From Gordonia sp. OPL2 (GTDB taxonomy: Bacteria > Actinomycetota > Actinomycetes > Mycobacteriales > Mycobacteriaceae): DNA of 64,000 nt. This document shows, in pieces, positions 18,394 through 27,260 of the stretch (its first letter is position 1; the number at the start of each line of letters is the position of its first letter). Under the pieces are notes generated by a model. That model was not told the DNA's origin. It did not search any database and saw nothing but the letters and a program-made list of their open reading frames with translations. The stretch covers positions 186,001 to 250,000 of the forward strand of contig NZ_RKME01000006.1 of assembly GCF_003797825.1 (NCBI RefSeq). Reading direction: 5' to 3'. Position numbers and translations under genes: made by a program.

Positions 18394-18429
18394 CCTACCC
18401 GGTGGGCGTGATGCCCGGACCCGCCCAGA

Positions 18430-19050
18430 ATGTCGGACTACCGTGACGTCATGGGCGCGATGAGGGTGACCGGTCGGATGCGCGGGGTGCTGGGACGGGC
18501 GGCAGTCGTCATCGCAGCCGCAGTCGCCGTAGTGATGATGTCGCCGGGAAGCGCATGTGCATGCACGTGTGTCCCGCGGGAGCCGGCGGCGGTGGTCAAG
18601 GATTCGTCGGCCGTGGTGTTCGGCACGCCGGTCTCCGTCGATCGGGACGGTACGACGCTGCGTTACCGCGTCGACGTCCGGCAGAGTTACAAACAGCGCG
18701 TCCCGCAGACGATCACAGTGGTGACCTCGTCGAGTTCGGCGGCCTGCGGTGTCCCGCTCGACGTGGGCGAGGAGCGACTGCTTGTCCTCGGTGGCTCGGC
18801 GGGAGGTGCCGCGCCGTCGGAGGGGGAGTGGGGTGCCTCATTGTGTGACAACACGGCGAACCTGAGTCTGGGCGATGCAGTCCTCTACGCGGGGCCGTCG
18901 ATCGAGCCCTACTCCGACTCCGACGACCGCGAGCCGCAGCCGATCGTGATCGGGGCGTTCGTGGCGATCGCCGCCCTGGTGGCGGTTCCCGGCGCGATCA
19001 TGTGGTGGCGGGTGCGGCAGCGGCGGGCCGGTCCGCAGTCCGACGACTGA
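18430..19050 (+). CDS. secreted, C-terminally membrane-anchored Cys-rich protein
   Basis: 206 residues at most. A hydrophobic signal segment ends in SPGSACACTC, giving an N-terminal Cys-Thr-Cys after cleavage, a pattern of TIMP/NTR-like domains. A beta-rich extracellular part (FGTPVSVDRDGTTLRYRVDVRQSYK, with further Cys in AACGV and SLCDN) follows. Near the C-terminus is one transmembrane helix (IVIGAFVAIAALVAVPGAIMWW) and a short basic tail. The start is uncertain: ATG 18430 has no ribosome site, while ATG 18478, after GAGGG, gives a neater signal peptide. Function unknown. It converges on prs with a hairpin between. Confidence 0.72.
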   Translation: MSDYRDVMGAMRVTGRMRGVLGRAAVVIAAAVAVVMMSPGSACACTCVPREPAAVVKDSSAVVFGTPVSVDRDGTTLRYRVDVRQSYKQRVPQTITVVTSSSSAACGVPLDVGEERLLVLGGSAGGAAPSEGEWGASLCDNTANLSLGDAVLYAGPSIEPYSDSDDREPQPIVIGAFVAIAALVAVPGAIMWWRVRQRRAGPQSDD

Positions 19051-19066
19051 CGTCGGTCGCAACGAA

Positions 19067-19105
19067 GAACGGACCCCGGCGACGCATTGTCGCGGGGGTC
19101 CGTTC
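19067..19105. terminator. bidirectional terminator hairpin between convergent genes
   Basis: Perfect 11-bp stem GAACGGACCCC/GGGGTCCGTTC (19067-19077 and 19095-19105), extended by GCGAC/GTCGC around a GCATT loop. It sits in the 71-bp gap between the membrane-protein gene and prs. There is no U-tract, as is usual in high-GC actinobacteria. Confidence 0.8.
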
Positions 19106-19121
19106 ACCGAGAGTCGAGAAG

Positions 19122-20099
19122 CTACGCGCTCCCGTCGAACAGGCTCGTCACCGAACCGTTCTCGAAGACCTCGCGGATCGTCTGTGCGAGGAGCGGCGCG
19201 ATCGACAGCACGGTGAGGTTCTCGAAGCGCTTGTCCTCGGGGATCGGCAGGGTATCCGTCGCGATGACCTCCTTGGCCCCGCAGTTCGCGAGCCGCTCGG
19301 CGGCGGGATCGGAGAACACGCCGTGCGTCGTCGCGATGACGACATCGCCCGCGCCGGCGTCCTTGAGGACCTTGACCGCGCCGGCGATCGTGCCGCCGGT
19401 GTCGATCATGTCGTCGATCAGGACGCAGGTGCGCCCGTCGACGTCGCCGACCACGCGGTTGGACTTCACCTGGTTGGGCACCAGCGGGTCACGTGTCTTG
19501 TGGATGAACGCCAGCGGCGCACCGTTCAACGCGTCGGCCCACTTCTCCGCGACGCGCACACGACCCGAGTCGGGCGAGACGACGGTGACGTTGTCGGTGC
19601 CGTAGTTGGACCGGACGTAGTCGGCGAGCTGGCCCTGCGCATGCATGTGGTCGACGGGGCCGTCGAAGAAGCCCTGGATCTGGTCGGTGTGCAGATCGAC
19701 GGTGATGATGCGGTCGGCGCCCGCGGTCTTCATCAGGTCGGCGATGAGGCGGGCCGAGATCGGTTCACGCCCACGGTGTTTCTTGTCCTGACGGGCATAC
19801 GGGTAGAAGGGGAGGATCACGCTGATGCGCTTCGCCGACCCACGCTTGAGAGCGTCGATCATGATCAGCGACTCCATCACCCACTGATTCATCGGGTAGG
19901 GGCAGCTCTGCAGCACGAAGGCATCGGAGCCGCGGACCGATTCCTCGAAACGTACGAAGATCTCGCCGTTGGCGAAGTCGCGCGCCGTCTGCGGCGTCAC
20001 CTTGATACCGAGCTCGTCGGCGACCGCTTGTGCGAGGTCGGGATGGGCGCGGCCAGAGAACAGCATCAGGTTCTTCTGGTTGTCCGTGGTCCAGGTCAT
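19122..20099 (-). CDS. prs: ribose-phosphate pyrophosphokinase
   Basis: 325 residues. It makes PRPP from ribose 5-phosphate and ATP for nucleotide, His and Trp synthesis. It also supplies decaprenyl-phosphoryl arabinose precursors in mycolic-acid bacteria. The PRPP-binding motif CVLIDDMIDTGGT is present, as are the flexible ATP loop (RQDKKHRGREPISARL) and the N-terminal FSGRAHPDLA. It lies 30 bp downstream of glmU on the same strand, the conserved glmU-prs pair. Confidence 0.97.
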   Translation of the reverse strand: MTWTTDNQKNLMLFSGRAHPDLAQAVADELGIKVTPQTARDFANGEIFVRFEESVRGSDAFVLQSCPYPMNQWVMESLIMIDALKRGSAKRISVILPFYPYARQDKKHRGREPISARLIADLMKTAGADRIITVDLHTDQIQGFFDGPVDHMHAQGQLADYVRSNYGTDNVTVVSPDSGRVRVAEKWADALNGAPLAFIHKTRDPLVPNQVKSNRVVGDVDGRTCVLIDDMIDTGGTIAGAVKVLKDAGAGDVVIATTHGVFSDPAAERLANCGAKEVIATDTLPIPEDKRFENLTVLSIAPLLAQTIREVFENGSVTSLFDGSA

Positions 20100-20129
20100 G
20101 AAAACTCTTCTGCTCGATATGTGTGCGAA

Positions 20130-21611
20130 TCAGTCGCCGGGCTGGCTGTCTGCCGGGCGGTCCGTGTGTTGGGCATCGAGAGCCGCGCGAGCGGCCTCGG
20201 TGTCCGGGCGCTTGCGCACCACCCAATTCTCGATATTCCGTTGTTGTCCCGCCGACACCGCGAGGGCCCCGGGCGGCACATCTTCCCGCAAAACCGTACC
20301 TGCTCCCGTGTAGGCGCCGTCGCCGACCTGCACGGGGGCGACAAACATGTTGTCAGACCCGGTACGGCAATGTGACCCGATCACCGTTTGGTGCTTCGCC
20401 ACGCCGTCGTAATTGACGAACACGCTCGACGCACCGATGTTGGTGTGTTCGCCGATCGTCGCGTCGCCGACGTAGGTCAGGTGCGGCACCTTGCTGCCCG
20501 CGCCGATGTCGGCCTTCTTCGTCTCGACGAAGGTGCCGATCTTGCCGCGGGTGCCGAGCCGGGTGCCGGGACGAAGGTAGGCGAACGGCCCGACGGTGGC
20601 GTCGGGGCCGATCTCCGACTCGCTGCCGTGGGTCCGGATCACCGAGGCGCCCTCGCCGATCACGACGTCACGCAGCGTGGTGTCCGGGCCGACGACCGCG
20701 TCGTCGGCGATCACGGTGCGGCCCTGCAGCTGAGTCCCTGGTTCGATGCGGACGTCGATGCCGATCGTGACGTCGACGTCGATCCACGTGGAAGCGGGGT
20801 CGGTGATGGTGACGCCGTCGAGCTGGTGGCGACGCACGATCCGGCGGTTCATCTCCGCGCCGAGATCCGAGAGTTGCGCGCGATCGTTGCAGCCGGCGAC
20901 GAGCACCGGGTCGTCGACGGTGAAGGCACGCACCTCGTCGCCGTCGGCGCGGGCGATCTCGATCACGTCGGTCAGGTAGTACTCGCCCTGGACGTTGTCG
21001 GTCGACAGTCGGGTCAGCGCCCGGCGCAGGATGGTGACGTCGAAGGCATAGATTCCCGCGTTGACCTCGGCGATCGCGCGTTGCTCGTCGGTCGCGTCCT
21101 TGTGTTCGACGATGGCCTGCACCAGAGAGTCGTTGGTGCGGATGATGCGTCCGTAACCGGTCGGGTCGTCGGCGAGGAAGCTGGTCAGCGTGACCGCTGC
21201 TCCGGTGCCCGCGGTGTGGGTGGCGACCAGGGCCTCGAGCGTCGGGGCGTCGAGCAACGGGACGTCGGCGGCGGTCACGACGACGGTCCCGGCGAAGTCC
21301 GCGGGCAGCGCATCGAGACCCGCACGCGCCGCATCGCCGGTGCCGAGCGGGGCGTCTTGCACGGCAATCGTCACGCCTCGGCCCAGCTGTTCGGCGATCA
21401 CGCTGATCGCGGCACCGACCTGCTCGCGTTCGTGGCCGACGACGGCGACGAGATGCTCCGGATCGAGGCCGGCCGCACCGTGCAGGGCATGGCCCACCAG
21501 CGGCCGTCCGGCCAGGCTGTGCAGGATTTTCGGGGTCTTCGACTTCATCCGCGTACCGGCGCCGGCCGCGAGGACCATCACCGCGGTGGCGGGCTTGGAC
21601 GTCTCCGTCAT
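20130..21611 (-). CDS. glmU: bifunctional GlmU: N-acetylglucosamine-1-phosphate uridylyltransferase / glucosamine-1-phosphate acetyltransferase
   Basis: 493 residues. The N-terminal uridylyltransferase domain shows [18 protein letters not shown]. The C-terminal left-handed beta-helix acetyltransferase has hexapeptide repeats and the block [24 protein letters not shown] ... [17 protein letters not shown]. It makes UDP-GlcNAc for peptidoglycan and arabinogalactan linker. It ends with a hydrophilic C-terminal extension, as in other actinobacterial GlmU. The divergent FabG-like gene begins 129 bp away. Confidence 0.97.
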   Translation of the reverse strand: MTETSKPATAVMVLAAGAGTRMKSKTPKILHSLAGRPLVGHALHGAAGLDPEHLVAVVGHEREQVGAAISVIAEQLGRGVTIAVQDAPLGTGDAARAGLDALPADFAGTVVVTAADVPLLDAPTLEALVATHTAGTGAAVTLTSFLADDPTGYGRIIRTNDSLVQAIVEHKDATDEQRAIAEVNAGIYAFDVTILRRALTRLSTDNVQGEYYLTDVIEIARADGDEVRAFTVDDPVLVAGCNDRAQLSDLGAEMNRRIVRRHQLDGVTITDPASTWIDVDVTIGIDVRIEPGTQLQGRTVIADDAVVGPDTTLRDVVIGEGASVIRTHGSESEIGPDATVGPFAYLRPGTRLGTRGKIGTFVETKKADIGAGSKVPHLTYVGDATIGEHTNIGASSVFVNYDGVAKHQTVIGSHCRTGSDNMFVAPVQVGDGAYTGAGTVLREDVPPGALAVSAGQQRNIENWVVRKRPDTEAARAALDAQHTDRPADSQPGD

Positions 21612-21740
21612 GTGGCCCGATAGTACGCAGTCGGGTGGGGCCCGACGCGGTCACCCGCCGCACGATACCGAGCGAATGTTCGGTGCTGGTAGAAACAGTG
21701 AGGACCGCAGACCACCTGCACCGACCTACGGAGGAACTTC

Positions 21741-22496
21741 ATGAGCAGTCAGAAAGTCGCGATCGTCACCGGCTCCGCCCGGGGCATCGGCGCCGCTGTC
21801 GCCAAGCGCCTGGCCGCCGACGGCCTCGCCGTCGCCGTCCTCGACCTCAACGCCGACTCCTGCGCAGACACCGTCTCCGCGATCACGGCCGACGGTGGGA
21901 AGGCCATCGCGGTCGGCGCGGACGTCGCCGACGAGTCGTCGGTGACAGCGGCAGTCGCCAAGGTCGTCGAGGAGCTCGGCCCGCCGACCGTCGTCGTCAA
22001 CAACGCCGGCGTGCTGCGCGACAACCTGCTGTTCAAGATGTCCGTCGACGACTGGGACACCGTCCTGGCCGTCCACCTCCGCGGCGCGTTCAACGTGACC
22101 AAGGCCGCCCAGAAGCACATGGTCGACGCCGGCTGGGGACGTGTCGTCAACCTGTCGAGCACCTCGGCCCTGGGCAATCGTGGCCAGGCGAACTACTCGG
22201 CCGCCAAGGCCGGCATGCAGGGCTTCACCAAGACACTGGCCATCGAGCTGGGCAAGTTCGGCGTCACCGCCAACGCCATCGCCCCGGGCTTCATCGAGAC
22301 GGAGATGACCGCGGCCACCGCCGAGCGCGTCGGCGTGCCGTTCGAGGACTTCAAGAAGGCTGCCGCCTCGCAGATCCCGGTCAACCGCACCGGCGTCCCC
22401 GAGGACATCGCCCACACCGCGTCGTTCTTCGTCAGCGAGGGTGCGGGCTTCGTGTCCGGTCAGGTGGTCTACGTGGCCGGCGGTCCGAAGGACTAG
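21741..22496 (+). CDS. short-chain dehydrogenase, FabG-like 3-oxoacyl-ACP reductase
   Basis: 251 residues of the classical SDR fold. It has the cofactor loop TGSARGIG (about 10-17), NNAGV, and the catalytic Asn-Ser-Tyr-Lys set in LSSTSALGNRGQANYSAAKAG. It ends with GQVVYVAGGP. NADP is suggested by the absence of an acidic residue right after the Gly-rich loop, although VLDLNAD could favour NAD. It best fits 3-oxoacyl-ACP reductase, but SDR substrate calls are unreliable. A good GGAGGA precedes the ATG, and a strong hairpin follows the stop. Confidence 0.85.
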   Translation: MSSQKVAIVTGSARGIGAAVAKRLAADGLAVAVLDLNADSCADTVSAITADGGKAIAVGADVADESSVTAAVAKVVEELGPPTVVVNNAGVLRDNLLFKMSVDDWDTVLAVHLRGAFNVTKAAQKHMVDAGWGRVVNLSSTSALGNRGQANYSAAKAGMQGFTKTLAIELGKFGVTANAIAPGFIETEMTAATAERVGVPFEDFKKAAASQIPVNRTGVPEDIAHTASFFVSEGAGFVSGQVVYVAGGPKD

Positions 22497-22515
22497 ATCG
22501 TTTCCGCTCATACGT

Positions 22516-22553
22516 CTCGTTCCCGCTCACCTGACCGGGTGAGCGGGAACGAG
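22516..22553. terminator. terminator hairpin after the FabG-like gene
   Basis: A perfect 16-bp stem (22516-22531 with 22538-22553; arm CTCGTTCCCGCTCACC) and a 6-base loop, 19 bp past the stop. Partial copies of the arm flank it on each side (near 22502 and 22559), so the word GTGAGCGGGAA occurs about four times, two per strand. Confidence 0.8.
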
Positions 22554-22618
22554 GATCGTGAGCGGGAAGGTGGCCCGTCCTGCGCGGGGTGCCTGTGGCA
22601 CAATCGTCTGCGCAGTAT

Positions 22619-22690
22619 TCCCCCATGGTGTAATCGGCAACACTTCTGATTTTGGTTCAGGCATTCCAGGTTCGAGTCCTGGTGGGGGAG
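22619..22690 (+). tRNA. tRNA-Gln (anticodon TTG)
   Basis: Acceptor stem TCCCCCA pairs with TGGGGGA, with discriminator G at 22690. The D stem is GTGT/ACAC. The anticodon stem TCTGA/TCAGG carries loop TTTTGGT, anticodon TTG. The T arm is CCAGG-TTCGAGT-CCTGG. CCA is not encoded. It lies downstream of glmU/FabG and marks the left border of an island-like segment, so its 3' half could be an integration site. Confidence 0.95.
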
Positions 22691-23364
22691 CAGCGGTCTA
22701 GCTCTAGTCAGAGCTGGTATTCGCCACTGCTCATTTGGCCTCATCTTATGCAAATGAAGTGCGGATATGTCGTGGGAACCCTCCGGAACAAGCGACCCCG
22801 ACCAGGTGCTCCAACACCCGCCCGGGTCTGCCAGGGGATCAGCCAGGATCCTCCACCGCGTTGACCAGCAATTTACCGCTCGTCGGTGTGCTGGTCTACC
22901 GCCGCCGCTGATCGCAATTCCCCTTCGCCTCACAGTCGAAGGAGGACGTCGTGTTAGGCATTCGCGGGCAGCTTTTCACTGCCGCTATTAACGATCCATG
23001 GAAGAGCCGGACTGCCTGACTGCCGTCAGTCGGCCAGCCGTCGTTCTCGCGCGCAGCCCGACGGAAACCAGCTGGCGTACGCACTGCCCACCCGCCCGAT
23101 CAGTGGAGCGGCAGTTCCCCTTGATGTACCGCGTGGCCCAGCCCGGTGGTCGGCGGCGATGGTGAATTGGCGCTCACGATGGAATCAGCGGCGAGCCGTC
23201 GGGACGCCTTGTGGGGTCGGACTGCCTGCTCGGCCAGCACATGAACTAAGTAGTTCGATCGACAGTGGGCACCCAAACCGATTGTATGACAGGACGTTTA
23301 ATTGCAGTCTTGACCCGATGGTGATTTCGTGTACGCCGAAAATGCAGAGGCTCTGTGGTGAGGC
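22691..23364. other. gene-free stretch after tRNA-Gln
   Basis: About 670 bp without a convincing gene. Base composition looks less GC-rich and codon structure is absent. Short open frames exist but lack ribosome sites and family features. It may be the decayed end of an integrated element. I found no integrase and no second copy of the tRNA 3' end by eye. Confidence 0.55.
22700..22715. terminator. small hairpin just after tRNA-Gln
   Basis: AGCTCT-AGTC-AGAGCT, a 6-bp stem and 4-base loop, 10 bp downstream of the tRNA. A possible tRNA transcript end; no U-run. Confidence 0.35.
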
Positions 23365-24033
23365 TCAGCCCCCGTCGCCGGAGTCGCGGACACCATGATC
23401 CAAGGTCTCGGTTTTCCGCCACGCGGCATATGCCGCATCGACCAGTCGGTTGTGGCGATTCACCGATGCCATGGGCCCCATGTCATCTACCGCGCGCAGA
23501 AGGTAGTGCCAGACTGCCGCCCCGTGCAACGCCGCTTCGTACAGACTGAGTTCAACCCATTGGTTGCGGTGATCGAGGATGCGCATCGCGGGCTCCGGCA
23601 CGGGATGACCGCCAAACTCGCAATGTGCGTGGTAGTCGGTGTTCGGAAAGAGTCCGTCTGAACGTTGCCTGATCTTGCCGGGCTGCCAGCGCTGCAATCG
23701 TGTTGCGCGGTCCGACTTCAGCCATTCCCACGCATCGTCCGGGTCGTTGGTCACCGCCCATGCCAGGTACTCGATTTCAACGAGTTGGCGTATCAGCGCA
23801 GCGCTGGCGTAGGCCCAGCGTCCCTCGGCCAGGTAAGCGATGCTGGCGAGCAGCTCGCCGCCAATCGCGGCCACTAGCCCGGCGGGCAAGAGTCGGCGTG
23901 TTTGGTGCTCGGCGAGCCTCCCCTGATCGGTGAGCCTCCTGATTTCCGCTCCGAAGGAGACCAATGCGAGTGACTCCGACCGGACGAGATCGCGCCGCGA
24001 TTGAGGAGGAGAGGCGTTTGCGCTGTGAGACAT
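23365..24033 (-). CDS. hypothetical alpha-helical protein, island-borne
   Basis: 222 residues from the ATG at 24033, preceded by GGGAGG at 8-bp spacing; an open frame to 24123 lacks a site. It is predicted mostly helical. Notable blocks are a long central helix SAALIRQLVEIEYLAWAV, the motif DYHAHCEFGGHPVPEP with clustered His/Cys/Glu, and a C-terminal helix pair (ELSLYEAALHGAAVWHYLLRAVDDM). I do not recognise the family; it is loosely like DUF5677/HEPN-type helical proteins that accompany defence genes. It is divergent from the OLD nuclease gene, 294 bp away, so the two may share a regulatory region. Confidence 0.65.
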   Translation of the reverse strand: MSHSANASPPQSRRDLVRSESLALVSFGAEIRRLTDQGRLAEHQTRRLLPAGLVAAIGGELLASIAYLAEGRWAYASAALIRQLVEIEYLAWAVTNDPDDAWEWLKSDRATRLQRWQPGKIRQRSDGLFPNTDYHAHCEFGGHPVPEPAMRILDHRNQWVELSLYEAALHGAAVWHYLLRAVDDMGPMASVNRHNRLVDAAYAAWRKTETLDHGVRDSGDGG

Positions 24034-24327
24034 GGCGAAAGCCTCCCACACACTGGCCTCGACGAGGCGATCAATCCTGGGTCGTGCTGGCGCGCGGACG
24101 CGGACGAGCACCGACGTAAACAAACGTCTGCGAGAAATCCTCGGCGCTTAAGTTGGGGTCGGCTGGTCACTCCAGCCTCTGCAGGCTGTACACGGACTGA
24201 TCTTCCTCGATCCGTCCGTTCATGTCTGCCAACCTGACAACCGAGTTCGGCGAAGGTCTCTGGATGAGTCAGGTCCGGAACCGTAGTCTGACAGAGCTTG
24301 TTACAGCACCGACGACGGGAATTGACT

Positions 24328-26724
24328 ATGCGACTCCACTCGGTTTACTCAAGGTTCTATCGGTCGCTGAATTACGACTTTATTCGAGCATCCGGCGAGA
24401 AGTACGAGCCTGATCCGTGGGATGCAACGTCAGAGGGTAACTACCCGTTTGTCCGCGTCAAGCTTCGCCCGGGCATAACGACTGTTGTCGGTGCGAACGA
24501 GTCCGGGAAGTCTCAGGTTCTAAGCGCCATCGAAGCCGCGCTCACAGGCGACGGGTTCGAGCGCAGCGACTTCTGCCGATACTCCCGATTTTTCGGTGTC
24601 CAAAACGACATCGTGCTGCCGGAGTTTGGCGCCGTCTTCGCTGACGTTTCGGTCGAGGAAGTCAAACTCATCGAGAGCCTGTCTGGGCACAGCGACCTGC
24701 ACGACGTCGAGCGCGTTGCGTTCTTCCGAATGAATCAGACGCCAAAGTTCCGAGTCTATGTCCGGCAGAAGGAAAATTGGACCGGCCCGGAACACGTGAA
24801 GAAGCCCTCTGCCCTCGTGGACCTCGGAGTCCCTGCACCATTCCGCATCGACGCCGACGTGCCGCTCCCCGACAGCGTCCCCTTGGAGTACCTCGTCTCG
24901 GGCAAGGAGGCAGCGCCAATAGGCCGCGACCTCCTCCGGGAGCTCTGGGAGGGGTTCCAGAAGAATGACGCCTGGTTCGAGTCAGACCAGACCATCACAA
25001 CAAACGCGAGCGCAATCTCCAAACTGTTCCGACCCGTACGTCAAGCAACGGAGGCCGAGGTCGAGATGTACAAGCTCGCGGCTGACCTCATCTTCAAGGT
25101 CGCTGGCATCAACAAAGGGCTGGTCCAGGAGCTCCAGGAGCACGTCAAGAAGAAGAACGGCTATGCGAACAGCATCGTCGACACCATCAACAGTGAACTC
25201 GCGAAGGCACTCGACTTTCCCCACTGGTGGTCTCAAGACTCGCAGTTCGAACTGTTCGTATCGCTATATGAGTTCGACCTTGTCTTCATGATCCGCGACC
25301 GAACGGGACGCACCTACGGGTTCGACGAGCGCAGCGCCGGCCTGAAGTACTTCCTGTCGTACTTTGTCCAGTACCTCGCCCACGAGGTTCGCTCCGACGG
25401 ACGCCCCGAGATCCTCCTCATGGACGAACCGGACCAGTTCCTCTCAGCCTCGGGCCAACAAGATCTGCTGCGGGTGTTCGAAGACTTTGCAGACCCCAAG
25501 GACGCCGGGCGCGACGCAGTTCAAGTCGTGTACGTAACGCACTCACCGTTCCTCATCGACAAGAACGAAGCCGATCGCATCCGCGTCCTCGAGAAGGGTG
25601 AGCACGACGAAGGAACACGCGTCGTCACAAGTGCCGCCGCGAACCACTACGAGCCGCTGCGATCCGCGTTCGGCAGTTTCGTCGCTGAAACCACCTTCAT
25701 CGGCAACTGCAACCTTATGGTCGAAGGACCGTCCGATCAGGTTCTCATCGCGGGTGCTTCACGGTGGCTGAGGACACTCGGCGTCGCAGCTCGCGACCGA
25801 CTCGACCTGAACTACATCACCATCGTGCCCGCCGGAGGCACCCGGCATATCCCTTACCTCGTCTACCTCGCACGCGGGCGCGACGTCGACAAGCCGCCCG
25901 TTGTCGTGCTCCTCGACAACGACAAGGCTGGCAACGACGCGAGGGACGACCTCGCGGCCGGCGGAGCCTACGGCGACAAGCTTATCGACGCGGACCTGAT
26001 ACTCCAGCTCGCACAAGGCGATCTCGCTGGACTTGCGACCGAGAACCCACTCGGCGTCGCCGGCATCGAGGACATGGTCCCGTTCAACGTCGCAGTCCTC
26101 GCCGCCACGATCTACTGTCGAGAGTTCGTCCCGACCGTGAATCCGCTTGACCTCGATCTCACCGTGGCGAGCGTCTACACGTCTCCGGTCAGTCCGGACG
26201 GCGAAAGCTCGAAGAACTGCGGCACCCTGAAGTTCCTTGAGAGGGCGATCGCTGCACAGACGGGCATTCAGACCTTTCATCTTGACAAGATTGCGTTCGC
26301 CCGTGCCACCCTCGACGCCCTGACGAATAGCTCGGGCGATCTCAGGGCCACCGAGGACGACCGACAGACGGCGGCCCATAACTTCAAGCTCCTGCTCAAG
26401 CACATCGCCCTGTGCCAGCGGAAGGCCGAGCGGGCCGAGTCCGTCCAGAAGATCTCCAGCCGCATCAACCGTGCGAAGAAGGACTTCACCCGTACTCACG
26501 AGGGACAAGCGCGTCGCGAAGATGTGGTGGCACTCATAGAGGAGATCAGTAGCCAACTTGACCGCACCCCCGAGGCCGAGGAGGTCCGCGCCGAAATGCG
26601 TGGTTGGTACGCACGATTTGAACTTGATGCAGACCCGCGCAAGTTTGTTTCCGACTTTGGCGGGCTCCTCAAGGCACTCGACGGACTTGCGTACAAGGCG
26701 GTCCGTGGTGCCGCTGTCAGTTAG
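24328..26724 (+). CDS. OLD-family ATP-dependent nuclease (AAA ATPase + TOPRIM)
   Basis: 798 residues. The N-terminal SMC-like ATPase has Walker A GANESGKS (55-62). Walker B ILLMDEPDQFLS begins near 362 and the H-loop THSPFLI near 404. The TOPRIM nuclease domain follows, with the catalytic Glu in LMVEGPSDQ (about 466) and the acidic cluster LLDNDKAGND (about 529-536). The last 200 residues are helical and charged. OLD proteins act in phage defence, and GajA of Gabija is a class with a UvrD partner. No helicase gene is adjacent, so this resembles the stand-alone class. It is longer than P2 OLD. I chose the ATG at 24328, with GGGA upstream, over a TTG at 24298. Confidence 0.85.
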   Translation: MRLHSVYSRFYRSLNYDFIRASGEKYEPDPWDATSEGNYPFVRVKLRPGITTVVGANESGKSQVLSAIEAALTGDGFERSDFCRYSRFFGVQNDIVLPEFGAVFADVSVEEVKLIESLSGHSDLHDVERVAFFRMNQTPKFRVYVRQKENWTGPEHVKKPSALVDLGVPAPFRIDADVPLPDSVPLEYLVSGKEAAPIGRDLLRELWEGFQKNDAWFESDQTITTNASAISKLFRPVRQATEAEVEMYKLAADLIFKVAGINKGLVQELQEHVKKKNGYANSIVDTINSELAKALDFPHWWSQDSQFELFVSLYEFDLVFMIRDRTGRTYGFDERSAGLKYFLSYFVQYLAHEVRSDGRPEILLMDEPDQFLSASGQQDLLRVFEDFADPKDAGRDAVQVVYVTHSPFLIDKNEADRIRVLEKGEHDEGTRVVTSAAANHYEPLRSAFGSFVAETTFIGNCNLMVEGPSDQVLIAGASRWLRTLGVAARDRLDLNYITIVPAGGTRHIPYLVYLARGRDVDKPPVVVLLDNDKAGNDARDDLAAGGAYGDKLIDADLILQLAQGDLAGLATENPLGVAGIEDMVPFNVAVLAATIYCREFVPTVNPLDLDLTVASVYTSPVSPDGESSKNCGTLKFLERAIAAQTGIQTFHLDKIAFARATLDALTNSSGDLRATEDDRQTAAHNFKLLLKHIALCQRKAERAESVQKISSRINRAKKDFTRTHEGQARREDVVALIEEISSQLDRTPEAEEVRAEMRGWYARFELDADPRKFVSDFGGLLKALDGLAYKAVRGAAVS

Positions 26725-27003
26725 AACTCGAGGGGAACACCGCCTCGATGAGGGGTGTGAATTTGTCTACCTCGGACGGACCGGACGTGAGGCCGCTCGC
26801 CGTCGACGAGCGTGGGGTCAGCCTCTTTGTAGTGAGGCCGTCATCGTCGGGGATAAGGGCGGTGGGATGGCTATAGGTGTGATCGACACTGATGGCAATG
26901 CCTGCAACGGTGGTGATGTGGGCGGAATCGTTGCCGCGCAACCAGTTATCGCGACCAGCGTCGCGACGAAGATGATCGACAGGTGTGTCAATCTGAGTCG
27001 TAG
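26725..27003. other. gene-poor stretch after the OLD nuclease
   Basis: Open frames exist on both strands here but overlap each other, lack ribosome sites and show no family. I treat it as non-coding or decayed DNA at the right side of the island-like segment. Confidence 0.4.
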
Positions 27004-27219
27004 ACCCCGACCCGATCATGTGGCACCGCCGCCGGTCCTGGGGATTCTCACGCGGTCGAGGCGGTGAGTCGGCTATTGCCGCGCCTGGCGGCGGCCGTCG
27101 GCGCCCTGCCGCTGCGGCCCGGCCTCCGCGTTCTCGAGATCGGTTGTGGGTCACGCGCGGCCGCCCGCGCGGTGGCAATACTCGTCGGACCGCACGGTCA
27201 CGTACTCGGCTTCGACTGA
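27004..27219 (+). pseudogene. truncated SAM-dependent methyltransferase remnant
   Basis: An open frame (GTG at 27064 is a possible start) encodes RLAAAVGALPLRPGLRVLEIGCGS, then AAARAVA and VGPHGHVLGFD. That is the motif I/II region of a class I methyltransferase (LEIGCG binds S-adenosylmethionine). A TGA follows directly where the next strand and helix should start, and the rest of the domain is missing before the ABC importer operon. Only the first third or so of a methyltransferase survives. It looks like debris at the junction of the island and the neighbouring operon. Confidence 0.65.
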
Positions 27220-27260
27220 TTGAGACCGCGGAGGCCGCGGACTGCGCTGCCCGACCGCGA

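Noticed and set aside
24328..26724. Gabija system (GajA-GajB).
   Set aside because: The nuclease has the ATPase-TOPRIM layout of GajA, but no UvrD-like helicase gene is next to it on either side.
26558..27178. Overlapping 153-residue (minus) and 169-residue (plus) open frames after the OLD gene.
   Set aside because: They oppose each other, have no ribosome site or recognisable domain, and their sequences look like low-complexity translation of non-coding DNA.
22691..27260. Integrative element with integrase and att sites.
   Set aside because: No tyrosine or serine recombinase gene is visible and I could not find a second copy of the tRNA 3' end. The island reading rests only on tRNA position, gene content and composition.
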